A stretch of DNA of 21,505 nt from an uncultured Muribaculaceae bacterium (GCA_910577355.1 CAJTMY010000009.1:1-21505); one strand, 5' to 3'. Counted from the stretch's first letter, positions 1 to 7,694 are shown. Made by a program: numbers and translations. The notes: a model not told the origin generated them from the letters alone.

Positions 1-130
1 TATAATGATGCTTAATTCAACTCAATTTTTATTTATTTCGATGCGGTTGCCATGGTTGCCATGCCTCGTAACAGTCGCCGGAGGTCGGGCAGCGTAATGT
101 TTCGGCGATGAAAACTTAAACTCATAGTGT

Positions 131-454
131 ATGGATCTTTATTCATTGCTACAAAATACCCAGAACTCTACCGATGCCCCGTGCATCAACATCTCGGTGT
201 CACTCGCCGACCTCCACCAGCTTGTGGTGGACACGATTGACGCCACCCGCGACCGCCTCCTTCCGCTTTTCATGAAAGCCGAGGAAGACCGCCTGCTCAC
301 CAAGAAGGAGGTATGCGCCAGACTCGGCATAAAGGAAACCTCTGTCTGGAATCTCACACAGAAAGGGCAGCTCACACCAGTCAAGGTAAATGGCAGCACA
401 CGCTACCGGCAGAGTGAGGTGAACGCCATTATCGAATCCCGCAACAATGACTGA
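131..454 (+). CDS. Excisionase-like helix-turn-helix DNA-binding protein
   Basis: This 107-aa protein has a C-terminal helix-turn-helix of the MerR/excisionase type at about residues 55-105: it reads LLTKKEVCARLGIKETSVWN, followed by a recognition/wing part with GQLTPVKVNGSTRYRQSEV. The N-terminal half (about 1-50) looks helical and has no recognised domain. In Bacteroides mobilizable and conjugative elements, proteins of this size and fold lie next to replication and mobilization genes and act as excision or regulatory factors. Here the gene overlaps the next gene (primase/helicase) by 8 bp, so the two are probably co-translated. The ATG at 131 is the only sensible start. Binding to att or regulatory DNA is inferred from family and context; it could instead be a simple repressor. 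Confidence 0.8.
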   Translation: MDLYSLLQNTQNSTDAPCINISVSLADLHQLVVDTIDATRDRLLPLFMKAEEDRLLTKKEVCARLGIKETSVWNLTQKGQLTPVKVNGSTRYRQSEVNAIIESRNND

Positions 455-1688
455 GCCGATGAAAGAAACTGAAATTCAAACTGCCTCAGTCACCGAATCC
501 GAAGACCGCTTTGAGCGCATAGGCACGACCTACTACAAAATGGTGAGCCGACCCAATGCAGCCGGAGAACCTATCGAGTGCCGCATACCGTGGACAATCG
601 AGGCTATCCGTCAGGACTACGGCAAGGATTTTGTGGCGGGAATACCCAAGTATGACGGGTTCTGCTGTGTTCCTGCTCATGTGTGCTATCAGCCTGTTGT
701 CGGCACATTCCTCAACAAATATGCCGCCATCAGCCACACGCCCGGAGAAGGCGATTGCCCGACAGTCCGCACCCTTGTCGCCCATATTTTCGGTGACCAA
801 TACGAACTCGGCATGGACTATCTGCAACTGCTGTATCTGCGACCGACGCAGAAATTACCGATTCTGCTGTTGGTATCGGAGGAACGTAACACCTGCAAAT
901 CGACATTTCTCAATTTCCTCAAAGCCATATTCGAGGGCAATGCCACTTTCAACACCAACGAGAATTTCCGCAGCCAGTTCAATGACGACTGGAACGGCAA
1001 GCTGATTATACTCGTTGACGAGGTGCTGCTCAATAAGCGCGAGGATTCGGAAAGGTTGAAGAATCTATCCACCACCTACAATTACAAGGTGGAGGCAAAA
1101 GGGCGCGACCGCGAGGAGGTGAGCTTCTTCGCCAAGTTCGTGCTATGCTCCAACAACGAGCATCTGCCTGTTATCATCGACCCCGGTGAAACCCGCTACT
1201 GGGTCAGAAAGGTGGAACGGTTAACGACTGATGACACCAACTTTCTCGCCAAGGCAAAAGAGGAAATCCCGGCATTTCTGCATTTTCTCGGTGAGAGAAA
1301 GCTATCTACCGTAGAGGAAAGCCGGATGTGGTTTGCGCCGGAGCTGATAGCCACCGATGCCCTGCGGAAGATAATCCGGGCAAACCGCAACCGTCTTGAA
1401 ATCGACATGGCAGAGTTGTTTATGGAGATAATGACAGTGCAGAACGTGTCGGAAATATCATTCTGCATCAACGACATCGCAGCCATACTCGAATACAACC
1501 GTGCCAAGGCTGACCGCAGCCAGATACGCCGTGTCGTGCAGGAGTGTTGGAAACTTGCCCCGGCAAGTAACTCACTTTCATATACCACCTATCAGATTGG
1601 CATATCCACCACCGGCACGAACTATGTCGAAGCCCGCAAGGTCGGGCGGTTCTACACCGTGACCCGTCAGATGTTGGAAACGCTCTGA
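447..1688 (+). CDS. SF3-type primase/helicase-like replication protein (DUF5906/VirE-like)
   Basis: This 413-aa protein is a P-loop NTPase of the phage/plasmid primase-helicase type found in Bacteroidales mobile elements. The Walker A region is at about 144-153 (SEERNTCKST), Walker B at about 186-192 (LIILVDE), a sensor-like stretch with paired Asn at 236-237 (CSNNEHLP), and a candidate arginine finger at Arg250 (GETRYW). Residue 150 of Walker A is Cys (codon TGC at 894-896) where a Gly normally precedes the Lys, so ATPase activity could be weakened. A C-terminal winged-helix-like part follows. The expected role is unwinding DNA for replication of the excised circular element. Start 447 overlaps the preceding gene by 8 bp; an in-frame ATG at 459 is an alternative. 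The downstream gap holds repeated motifs that could be its origin. Confidence 0.78.
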   Translation: MTEPMKETEIQTASVTESEDRFERIGTTYYKMVSRPNAAGEPIECRIPWTIEAIRQDYGKDFVAGIPKYDGFCCVPAHVCYQPVVGTFLNKYAAISHTPGEGDCPTVRTLVAHIFGDQYELGMDYLQLLYLRPTQKLPILLLVSEERNTCKSTFLNFLKAIFEGNATFNTNENFRSQFNDDWNGKLIILVDEVLLNKREDSERLKNLSTTYNYKVEAKGRDREEVSFFAKFVLCSNNEHLPVIIDPGETRYWVRKVERLTTDDTNFLAKAKEEIPAFLHFLGERKLSTVEESRMWFAPELIATDALRKIIRANRNRLEIDMAELFMEIMTVQNVSEISFCINDIAAILEYNRAKADRSQIRRVVQECWKLAPASNSLSYTTYQIGISTTGTNYVEARKVGRFYTVTRQMLETL

Positions 1689-1713
1689 TTTACTCTGATA
1701 ATCTTGATGAACT

Positions 1714-1909
1714 GATGAAAAGAAGAATATAATGTTGACATTCAGCACTGTTTACTCTCATTGTTTTTTCATCGCCCATAAAGATATGATGAAAGGCAAC
1801 GAGAAAAAAATCAACCCGATTTTTCTTTTCTCTCGCCGCCAAATCCTTTGATGAAACATCGATGATAGGATAAAACGCTGATACACGCCGAATTATTCTT
1901 CTTTTCATC
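1714..1909. repeat. Iteron-like GATGAAA repeats and long inverted repeat; candidate origin or regulatory region
   Basis: The 299-nt gap between the helicase gene and the DUF3408-like gene contains GATGAAA at 1714, 1788 and 1850 on the plus strand and at 1767-1773 and 1903-1909 on the minus strand. The outermost copies sit in a perfect 16-bp inverted repeat (GATGAAAAGAAGAATA at 1714-1729 and its complement at 1894-1909). Between them an imperfect A/T-rich hairpin spans about 1801-1835. Repeats plus AT-rich DNA beside a replication helicase gene suggest an origin of replication. Protein binding or replication activity is inference. I see no gene in this gap. Confidence 0.4.
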
Positions 1910-1987
1910 GAAACATCAGAATCAACACATTCTTTCAGTCGCCCGGCAAATCCTAAGGCGATATAATCACCAAAACCAAAAACAAAC

Positions 1988-2788
1988 ATGAATACCCATT
2001 CAAGCAATAATCCCCAGACAGGAATAAGCAGACAGGATATTGACTCTCTGCTTAATCCTCCTTTTGCCATCCCTTGGTTATATAGCATGGAACAACCCTT
2101 ACCCGGTATGCACCTCAATTCGATGATATGCAAGTGGGTGCCTGATGACCCAATGGCTTTCGCTGACGAATATGGAAGCCAGTTTAAAGAAATTCTGGCA
2201 GAATTGGAAGCCAAATGGAAGGAAGGCACATCGGGAAAAGGGAAGAAGCGTACCGCTAAAACGGTCGGCACTAAAACGGCAGCAAAGGTGAGTACTTCGG
2301 TACAATCGGATCGCCAGTGTACCATTGCACCGGGTAAAACAACACAACCGAAAGTGTCAAAGGCGGCAACAGCCACGGTAAACCAGTCTTCCGCATTGGA
2401 TAATCCAATCGTAAAAGAGGTAGATGAAATCCCAATTTCATCCCCGGTAATCGAAACATCAGTTACCGAAACGCACTCTCAATCCAACCCCGATTCTTCC
2501 GAGCCTCCCACCGTGGAACAATCGAAGAAATCACGGGTCAGTGCCAAGAAGGTGGATGCCGACTTTGAGAAATTGTGCCGCGAATTTATCCATCCGGCAA
2601 GTCTCGGTGAAAAGAAGCCCGTGTTTCTCCCTCTGGCTCTCCGTGACAGGCTGGATGACATTGCCCGATTGAGCGGTGACCGCCGTGTGTCGGCTTCGCA
2701 TATCGTAATCAACATCATCAGCAGGTGGATTGACGATAACCGCGACACCCTGAACCGTAAAATCTCAAACAAGGATTTTAGCATCTAA
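1988..2788 (+). CDS. DUF3408-like mobile-element accessory protein
   Basis: This 266-aa protein has three parts. The N-terminal part (about 1-80) is acidic and possibly globular. The low-complexity middle (about 81-190) is rich in Thr, Ser, Lys, Ala and Pro. The C-terminal domain (about 190-262) resembles the DUF3408 family carried by Bacteroides conjugative and mobilizable elements, with the pattern FLPLALRDRLDDIARL then ASHIVINIISRWIDDN. That pattern is consistent with a ribbon-helix-helix-like DNA-binding fold. Position between the replication gene and the relaxosome genes fits an accessory role in mobilization or partition, but its function is not established. A 14-bp sequence inside this gene (2322-2335) recurs near the candidate oriT. 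Confidence 0.65.
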   Translation: MNTHSSNNPQTGISRQDIDSLLNPPFAIPWLYSMEQPLPGMHLNSMICKWVPDDPMAFADEYGSQFKEILAELEAKWKEGTSGKGKKRTAKTVGTKTAAKVSTSVQSDRQCTIAPGKTTQPKVSKAATATVNQSSALDNPIVKEVDEIPISSPVIETSVTETHSQSNPDSSEPPTVEQSKKSRVSAKKVDADFEKLCREFIHPASLGEKKPVFLPLALRDRLDDIARLSGDRRVSASHIVINIISRWIDDNRDTLNRKISNKDFSI

Positions 2789-2835
2789 ATCAATGGTCTT
2801 GCCGTGGCTCTGCCACGGATACCCGTAATGATAAT

Positions 2836-2908
2836 GGAGGGGTTAGCGAGGTTAGATTTTTGTGATACAAAAATCGTCGCGCCCATGTCGCTCCCCTCGC
2901 CACCCTCC
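2836..2908. other. Candidate oriT upstream of mobC and relaxase genes
   Basis: The 200-nt gap before the mobC-like gene holds nested inverted repeats. The inner one is a perfect 9-bp palindrome with a 3-nt loop: GATTTTTGT (2855-2863) and ACAAAAATC (2867-2875). The outer imperfect one pairs GGAGGGGTTAGCGAGG (2836-2851) with CCTCGCCACCCTCC (2895-2908). A GC-rich segment just 3' of the inner palindrome (2876-2890) could contain the nic site. MOBP-type oriTs generally have an inverted repeat next to nic and lie upstream of the mob genes. The exact nic position cannot be read from this sequence alone. Confidence 0.5.
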
Positions 2909-2988
2909 ATTGCACCGGGTGGAACGGTACACCGAAGTACCGCAAGCCATTTCAACCCCTCCATCTCCAACCCTTTAACACCCCTCAA

Positions 2989-3375
2989 ATGAATATCAAG
3001 AATACCACCCGAAAATCAAATCTCAAATGTGGCAGCCGCAACGGTCGCCCCTCCCTGCCCGAATCCGAAAGACAGTCGATAGTACGTCATACCCGCTACA
3101 ACGAGGCTGAAAATGCTGTCTTGCTCGACAACGTGAAACGAGCAGGACTAAGCAATGTCAGTGAATATATCCGTCGCGTGACGCTCAATCCAAAGATTGT
3201 TCCACGGATGAGCGAGACTGAAATGACCATCGCCCGGTACCTCTGCGGCATGAGCAACAATTTCAACCAGCTTGTTCGCCTGTGTCATCAGCGCGGTCTT
3301 GACACCATGACCCGCGACGTGCAGTTCTATCTCAACAAGTTTCGTGAATTGTTCTCGAAACTGAATTCCGATTAA
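2989..3375 (+). CDS. MobC-like plasmid mobilization relaxosome protein
   Basis: This 128-aa basic protein has a ribbon-helix-helix-like segment at about 33-65 (RHTRYNEAENAVLLDNVKRA, then VSEYIRR). The typical MobC C-terminal signature follows at about 87-105 (MSNNFNQLVRLCHQRG). MobC-type proteins bind oriT and help the relaxase open the strands at nic. The gene lies 14 bp upstream of the relaxase gene in the same orientation and directly after the candidate oriT, the usual arrangement for Bacteroides mobilizable elements. Start chosen at the ATG at 2989, which gives a full-length family member. The call is secure at family level; the specific DNA target is inferred. Confidence 0.82.
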   Translation: MNIKNTTRKSNLKCGSRNGRPSLPESERQSIVRHTRYNEAENAVLLDNVKRAGLSNVSEYIRRVTLNPKIVPRMSETEMTIARYLCGMSNNFNQLVRLCHQRGLDTMTRDVQFYLNKFRELFSKLNSD

Positions 3376-3389
3376 GCTCTTAAATTCCC

Positions 3390-4775
3390 ATGATAGCATA
3401 CATAATAAGCGGAGGTAATTTCGGTAACTGCGTGGACTATGTGACCCGACGCTCCCTTGAGGAAAAGCTCAATGGCGAACAATCCAAGCGTCAGAAATCC
3501 GATGAGAGAAAATGGGAATCCAACAGCGGAGCCGACATCATCGACCATCTTTCAAAGGACTGGCAGCTGCTCGCCGCCACTGCCGATATGAGAATCTACG
3601 AAGGGCGCAAGGCTATGGCTGATGACATCGCCCGGCCTACCCGTAGGCGTAAGCCCATCAAAGACCCGGTAGGGCATATCTCCCTTGATTTCCACCCGAA
3701 GGACGCTCCAAGAATGGCAGATGACCTCATGGCCGAGATCGCGCAGGAGTATATGACGCAGATGGGATTGACGGACACGCCTTATATCGTAGTGAGGCAT
3801 AATGACAAGGCGCATCCGCATTGCCACATCGTTTTCAGCCGTGTTGACAACGCCGGAAAGATTCTCACGCAAACAACCAATTTCAAGAAGAATGAGCGCG
3901 TCTGCAAGGCTCTGAACAAGAAATATGGGCTTAATATCGGCAAAAGCAAACTCAACACCGATGTGTCAAAACTCCGGGGCAAGGAGAAAGTGCGCTATCA
4001 GCTTGTCCGCGATATTGCCGCAATCTACCTATCTTCGTCTGTCTCCGATTGGAGGGCATTCGTTGACCTGTTGCGTAAGAACGGCATAACCGTAAGAGAG
4101 AAAATCGGAAAGTCAGGGCGCGTCAATCTTTACTACGGAATAGGGAAACATGAATTCTGGTATAAGAAACTTGACCCGTTTTTCAGCCGTGAGAATATTG
4201 AACAGAAATTCAAGGCACGGAGAGAAAAACAGCAAGCACCTAAGGCTCAATCCCAGCCATCGGCACAACCTCAACAGCAACCTCAATCACAAACCAAGCC
4301 GCAGCAACCCAAGCCGATTGTCATCCCACCGTTGCCCGATACTGTGTATGGCTTTAAGATTGACAGTTTCCGTCAGCGAGACTATCAGGAAGGCAAGTTC
4401 ATCAGTATAGGAATCTGCGAACCCGGAGGCGTTGTGCCAATCAACCACTGGATATGGTTCGACTTCGACAAAGGCAAACCCGTCATGAGCAGCACATATC
4501 CCATTGACCATAAAATACCGGAAACCTTTCTGCAACAGTTGGCGGCGAAGCAGTCCGCGTCATCGCCATCACCTGGAGGCGGAATCAGGTTCTCATCGCC
4601 TTCTCTCGTTGGGAATGTTCCCGAAGAACAAGGCTTCGCGCATGGAGGTGGAGTATCCGATGACTTCAAGCACTTTCTTGAACTGCACCCCGGCATGAGC
4701 ATTGAGGAAGCTTGGCACCGCTTTTGCGACCAGCAGAAAGCCAAGCAACGCAACAAAGGCCCGAAACTTCACTAA
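3390..4775 (+). CDS. Relaxase, MobA/MobP mobilization nuclease family
   Basis: This 461-aa protein begins MIAYIISGGNFGNCVDYVTR, the usual N-terminus of Bacteroidales relaxases; Tyr17 is a candidate catalytic tyrosine. The metal-binding histidine motif lies at 137-146 (HNDKAHPHCH). A conserved GHISLDFHPKD stretch at 95-105 precedes it. The relaxase domain ends near residue 270. It is followed by a Gln/Pro-rich linker (about 276-315) and a C-terminal domain of unknown function (about 315-461). Relaxases nick oriT, stay covalently attached and pilot the strand into a coupling protein. No coupling protein or type IV secretion genes are in this window, so the element is probably mobilized by a helper. 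The gene ends next to a strong bidirectional terminator. Confidence 0.9.
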   Translation: MIAYIISGGNFGNCVDYVTRRSLEEKLNGEQSKRQKSDERKWESNSGADIIDHLSKDWQLLAATADMRIYEGRKAMADDIARPTRRRKPIKDPVGHISLDFHPKDAPRMADDLMAEIAQEYMTQMGLTDTPYIVVRHNDKAHPHCHIVFSRVDNAGKILTQTTNFKKNERVCKALNKKYGLNIGKSKLNTDVSKLRGKEKVRYQLVRDIAAIYLSSSVSDWRAFVDLLRKNGITVREKIGKSGRVNLYYGIGKHEFWYKKLDPFFSRENIEQKFKARREKQQAPKAQSQPSAQPQQQPQSQTKPQQPKPIVIPPLPDTVYGFKIDSFRQRDYQEGKFISIGICEPGGVVPINHWIWFDFDKGKPVMSSTYPIDHKIPETFLQQLAAKQSASSPSPGGGIRFSSPSLVGNVPEEQGFAHGGGVSDDFKHFLELHPGMSIEEAWHRFCDQQKAKQRNKGPKLH

Positions 4776-4779
4776 TCAA

Positions 4780-4817
4780 AAATCCACCGAGAGAAAACCG
4801 CTTCTTTCGGTGGATTT
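4780..4817. terminator. Bidirectional intrinsic terminator between convergent genes
   Basis: The arms AAATCCACCGA (4780-4790) and TCGGTGGATTT (4807-4817) pair perfectly. Five further inner pairs (one G-U) extend the stem to 16 bp around the loop AACCGC. A-rich and T-rich flanks suit both strands. It sits between the stop codons of the relaxase gene (plus) and the metallophosphoesterase gene (minus), separating the mobilization module from the cargo. Confidence 0.85.
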
Positions 4818-4818
4818 C

Positions 4819-5412
4819 TTATAATTCGATGACAACCGGCTTGTTCACCAATCTATAATCGTCATCGACAAGAGCTGCATTGGAGAAAACTGTATATTGA
4901 GAGTGTATCAGACCGTAATTATTATGGATATGTCCGAAAAGATGTAGCTTCGGTTTAATATCCAATACTCTTTGCAGAAGCTCCTTTGAGCCATAATTTA
5001 TTCCGTTATCGAAGTCAAGGATATCGAAAAGTGGAACATGAGTAATCAAAACATCAACATCATTGGGAATATCAGCATAGTTTTTAACTTGACGCTCGGT
5101 TATACAGTCGCCCATAAACATCGGCACGCCATAGAATCGGATGCCATCTATCTCAATTCCGGAGTTGCAGAGATAATGCACATTTTCATCCAGGCCCGCG
5201 ATATTGGCTCCATAGAGGCAGTCGTCGTGGTTGCCACAGATAAAGATTTTGTGCTTGTAAGGTAAGTCGCAGAACCAATTCAGGAAGTCGATGGCTTCCG
5301 CCTCGGTGCCAACCATACAGAAGTCGCCCGAATGCACAACCACGTCAGCCTCCGGCAATTTCTTTAGCTGACGATGGCACCCATGGGTATCGGAAAGGTG
5401 CAGAATCTTCAT
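4819..5412 (-). CDS. Calcineurin-like metallophosphoesterase
   Basis: This 197-aa protein has the complete dimetal phosphoesterase motif set: DTH at 8-10, GDF at 29-31, GNHDD at 60-64, a His at 125 (ITHVPLFD) and GHIH at 160-163. The length fits a minimal single-domain enzyme of the Rv0805/MPPED-like group, with no membrane segment or signal peptide. Such enzymes hydrolyse phosphomonoesters, phosphodiesters or cyclic nucleotides; the substrate cannot be read from sequence. It is the third and last gene of a cargo operon, 15 bp downstream of the beta-CASP hydrolase gene. That context makes a nucleic-acid or nucleotide substrate attractive, but this is inference. Confidence 0.88.
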   Translation of the reverse strand: MKILHLSDTHGCHRQLKKLPEADVVVHSGDFCMVGTEAEAIDFLNWFCDLPYKHKIFICGNHDDCLYGANIAGLDENVHYLCNSGIEIDGIRFYGVPMFMGDCITERQVKNYADIPNDVDVLITHVPLFDILDFDNGINYGSKELLQRVLDIKPKLHLFGHIHNNYGLIHSQYTVFSNAALVDDDYRLVNKPVVIEL

Positions 5413-5427
5413 ATTTGGTTGGGTGAG

Positions 5428-6642
5428 TTAAAAAGTTTGACCATCTTTCAGATCTATTATTGACCATTTGCTCGAAAAATATTCTCTAAACGCCTTTGGA
5501 TCATCGGTGTGGATAGCGATTATGGCTTTAGGTGTAAGTATCTCAAAGACCTTAGCGAGCGTCGTCACATCACAATGGCCGCTTGTATGTAGATATTCAT
5601 ATCCACTTTTGAGTGCCTTGGCAAGGGCTTCATTGTAGGCCGGACCTTCTTTAAGATAGCCGTCCCACATGGATAGATAGTTATGAATATCAGAAATCCC
5701 GGACAGCAATTTTTCAAATCGACTATTGGCTCTCGCAAGAATTACAAAGCCGTTGTCTCCGTAGAAGTCGGTATTAACCTGATATCCCTCCGTTCCATGC
5801 TTTTCCAAAAGTCGCGGTTTGGGGATGGTGAAATTATAGAGTTTAGATTTTGTCCACAAAGATTTGGAACGGACGACTTTATTCAAAACTTCCTTCTGAA
5901 ATTTATCAACATAGAAGGGGCGACCGACCGCTATAGCAGCTCGATAGAGTCCGAATATCCGGTCAATGTTTGTAGAGGACACATAGACGACGTTATGCTT
6001 ATGCCGGCGGAATGCCTCAATGTATTGTCGCTGAAGTTCATTTTCAGAAACCATTACGGCATCAGGGCGGCAGATATTGGTAGCTTCACATACCACATAG
6101 TCCACATGTCCAATGTGCTTTTTTAAGGCTTTATCGAACTTGCCACCTCGGAATCCATGTGAACGGAAGTCTCCTGTATGGAACACGCTTTCGCCATCGG
6201 CTTCGATGCGAAACGCATAGGCATCAAAAGCAGAATGGTCAACATTGAGGGGCTGAATCTTGAATGGTCCAACCCTGAAAGGCCTGCCCGGCGAAAATGT
6301 CTTTGCCTTAGAAATGCGTTCGGATATACGCTTGCTCTTCTCATCCATATAGCCGACATAGCCCATATAAAATTCGGCTATTTCACGGCAAAGTTTACCC
6401 ATATAGATGGGTACATCATCGGGTACGATATCTATTTCACCGATATGATCGCCATGATAATGGGTTAGCAATAGGGCGGTTTTGGATAAATCTCCACGGG
6501 TCAGGCCTTCGATTGCCATTGGTGAGGCATCATGGCCGGGTAACTGCGTGCCAAAGTCTACGAACAAGTGCCAACCGTCCTGTTCGTATTCCGTAATACA
6601 TCCGCCAATCTGGTCAGTGCCCCTATGGATTGTGATTCTCAT
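5428..6642 (-). CDS. RNase J-like MBL/beta-CASP metallohydrolase
   Basis: This 404-aa protein carries the metallo-beta-lactamase core: Asp29 (VDFG), HYHGDH at 61-66, VDHS with His136, and TGDFR with Asp158. It also shows beta-CASP signatures: Glu186 (CEATN, motif A), SGH at 354-356 (motif B) and His378 (AIHTD, motif C). In the beta-CASP superfamily a His at motif C is typical of RNA-acting members, whereas DNA-acting ones usually have Val. It lacks the long C-terminal domain of housekeeping RNase J (about 550 aa), so it is a compact variant. Its start overlaps the stop of the upstream PD-(D/E)XK-like gene by 4 bp, implying translational coupling. Endo- or exoribonuclease activity is likely from motifs; the physiological role is unknown. 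Confidence 0.82.
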   Translation of the reverse strand: MRITIHRGTDQIGGCITEYEQDGWHLFVDFGTQLPGHDASPMAIEGLTRGDLSKTALLLTHYHGDHIGEIDIVPDDVPIYMGKLCREIAEFYMGYVGYMDEKSKRISERISKAKTFSPGRPFRVGPFKIQPLNVDHSAFDAYAFRIEADGESVFHTGDFRSHGFRGGKFDKALKKHIGHVDYVVCEATNICRPDAVMVSENELQRQYIEAFRRHKHNVVYVSSTNIDRIFGLYRAAIAVGRPFYVDKFQKEVLNKVVRSKSLWTKSKLYNFTIPKPRLLEKHGTEGYQVNTDFYGDNGFVILARANSRFEKLLSGISDIHNYLSMWDGYLKEGPAYNEALAKALKSGYEYLHTSGHCDVTTLAKVFEILTPKAIIAIHTDDPKAFREYFSSKWSIIDLKDGQTF

Positions 6643-7631
6643 TTGTTGAAAGTTAAATATCGTTTGCCTTTCCCAACGTTGATAAGCGTAAGGTCTTGAT
6701 GTGCTTCGCGAAATGCCGGAACATTCTCTTCTGAACCCGCAAATGCAATGGCAAATTTTGGCAATTTGCCGTTCACTCTGATGTCGTGAGGGAGAATATT
6801 AAGTTCGATTTTTTGAGCAACGACCTCTGCCATTTCTGCCGGAAAATCATTGCTTTCATCTAAACTTCCAATAGAGTTGTTAAAGTCCTCAAAATGTGCC
6901 TTCACATTTTGAGGAGAGTCGGTGGCATCTGCTTCAAGATTACTTTTCAATTCTATGGCATACAGTTGCCCCTCTTTATCCACCGCAATGATATCTATTT
7001 TGGGGACTTTTGGGTTGCCTTTGGTAGTGGTCTTATTATATGGTTTCTTTGTACTGACAGCAAACTCAAGATCTATAACTACCAAATCATTATTTGGTGT
7101 TATACTCCTGTTGTCGATTGCGATATGGTGCTGATCACACCGTTCCTTTCTATTAAATATTTCGACAAATTTTCCTACAACACTTTTGGCTTCTCTGAAA
7201 TATCCTTCATAATCTCCATCATCTAATTTGGAAAGAATCTTGTTTCGGCGCGCAATAAGCTTGCCGATAATTTCATTTGCCGTTATTCGATCTGGATAAA
7301 TATATCCCTCAGGAATTTTTTTGCGCCTGTTAGGTTTATCCTTATAAGACTCCTCAACATAGGTCTTCGCTATCTCTTTACCCGGTTTGTTGTATTCAGA
7401 GATGACTTCAGGAAAGTAGTAATATTTATCAAAGCTCCATGACGAAGGAGAAAGTCTTAGGATGCAGCCTCCTTCATAGTAGACATTGAAATAGTTATCA
7501 CGTAACTGCATGTCAAGTTCGGGGTCAGCAATAATATGTTGGACAAGTTTTTTGAACTTGCCATTGAGGTTATTTTTGAACACCTTTGAAATTCTACCTC
7601 TTCGGGGTGAGTTGTTATTGCTATGGGACAT
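6639..7631 (-). CDS. Putative PD-(D/E)XK nuclease-like protein
   Basis: I do not recognise the full family of this 330-aa protein. Its central region matches a PD-(D/E)XK core: a beta-strand with Glu189 (VVIDLEF), then KIDIIAVD with Asp213, then YAIELK with Glu227 and Lys229, followed by a helix (about 242-252). The N-terminal part is basic (about 1-35) and the middle Lys/Arg-rich, consistent with nucleic-acid binding. The C-terminal 60 residues end in a beta-rich segment. It is the first gene of a three-gene operon and overlaps the beta-CASP gene by 4 bp. A consensus promoter lies 32 bp upstream of its start. The fold may serve DNA or RNA cleavage, or only binding. The nuclease call rests on a short motif and is moderate. 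Confidence 0.55.
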   Translation of the reverse strand: MSHSNNNSPRRGRISKVFKNNLNGKFKKLVQHIIADPELDMQLRDNYFNVYYEGGCILRLSPSSWSFDKYYYFPEVISEYNKPGKEIAKTYVEESYKDKPNRRKKIPEGYIYPDRITANEIIGKLIARRNKILSKLDDGDYEGYFREAKSVVGKFVEIFNRKERCDQHHIAIDNRSITPNNDLVVIDLEFAVSTKKPYNKTTTKGNPKVPKIDIIAVDKEGQLYAIELKSNLEADATDSPQNVKAHFEDFNNSIGSLDESNDFPAEMAEVVAQKIELNILPHDIRVNGKLPKFAIAFAGSEENVPAFREAHQDLTLINVGKGKRYLTFNK

Positions 7632-7662
7632 AAAAAGATGGGGCTAATATTCTAATCTATTG

Positions 7663-7694
7663 CAAATTTAATGATTCTCTGGCTTGTGACAAAA
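7663..7694 (-). promoter_or_regulatory. Bacteroidetes-type promoter for the three-gene cargo operon
   Basis: On the minus strand, TTTTG (complement of 7690-7694) is followed by a 19-nt spacer and TAAATTTG (complement of 7663-7670). This matches the Bacteroides sigma-ABfr pattern TTTG-N19-21-TAnnTTTG exactly. It overlaps the 3' end of the 233-aa gene and points at the PD-(D/E)XK-like gene, so the downstream trio can be expressed independently of the upstream small genes. Confidence 0.65.

Noticed and set aside
45..62. Tandem copy of GGTTGCCAT upstream of the helix-turn-helix gene
   Set aside because: Only two 9-bp units. It could be an operator, but nothing else supports a site, and a single GATGAAAA at 107-114 is too short to link it to the iteron-like region.
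1690..2376. A 228-codon minus-strand frame opposite the DUF3408-like gene
   Set aside because: It overlaps a supported plus-strand gene and the repeat region, and its translation shows no domain.
2804..2992. A 62-codon plus-strand frame before mobC
   Set aside because: It runs across the palindromes of the candidate oriT and has low-complexity Pro/Ser/Thr composition with no homology I recognise. More likely non-coding.
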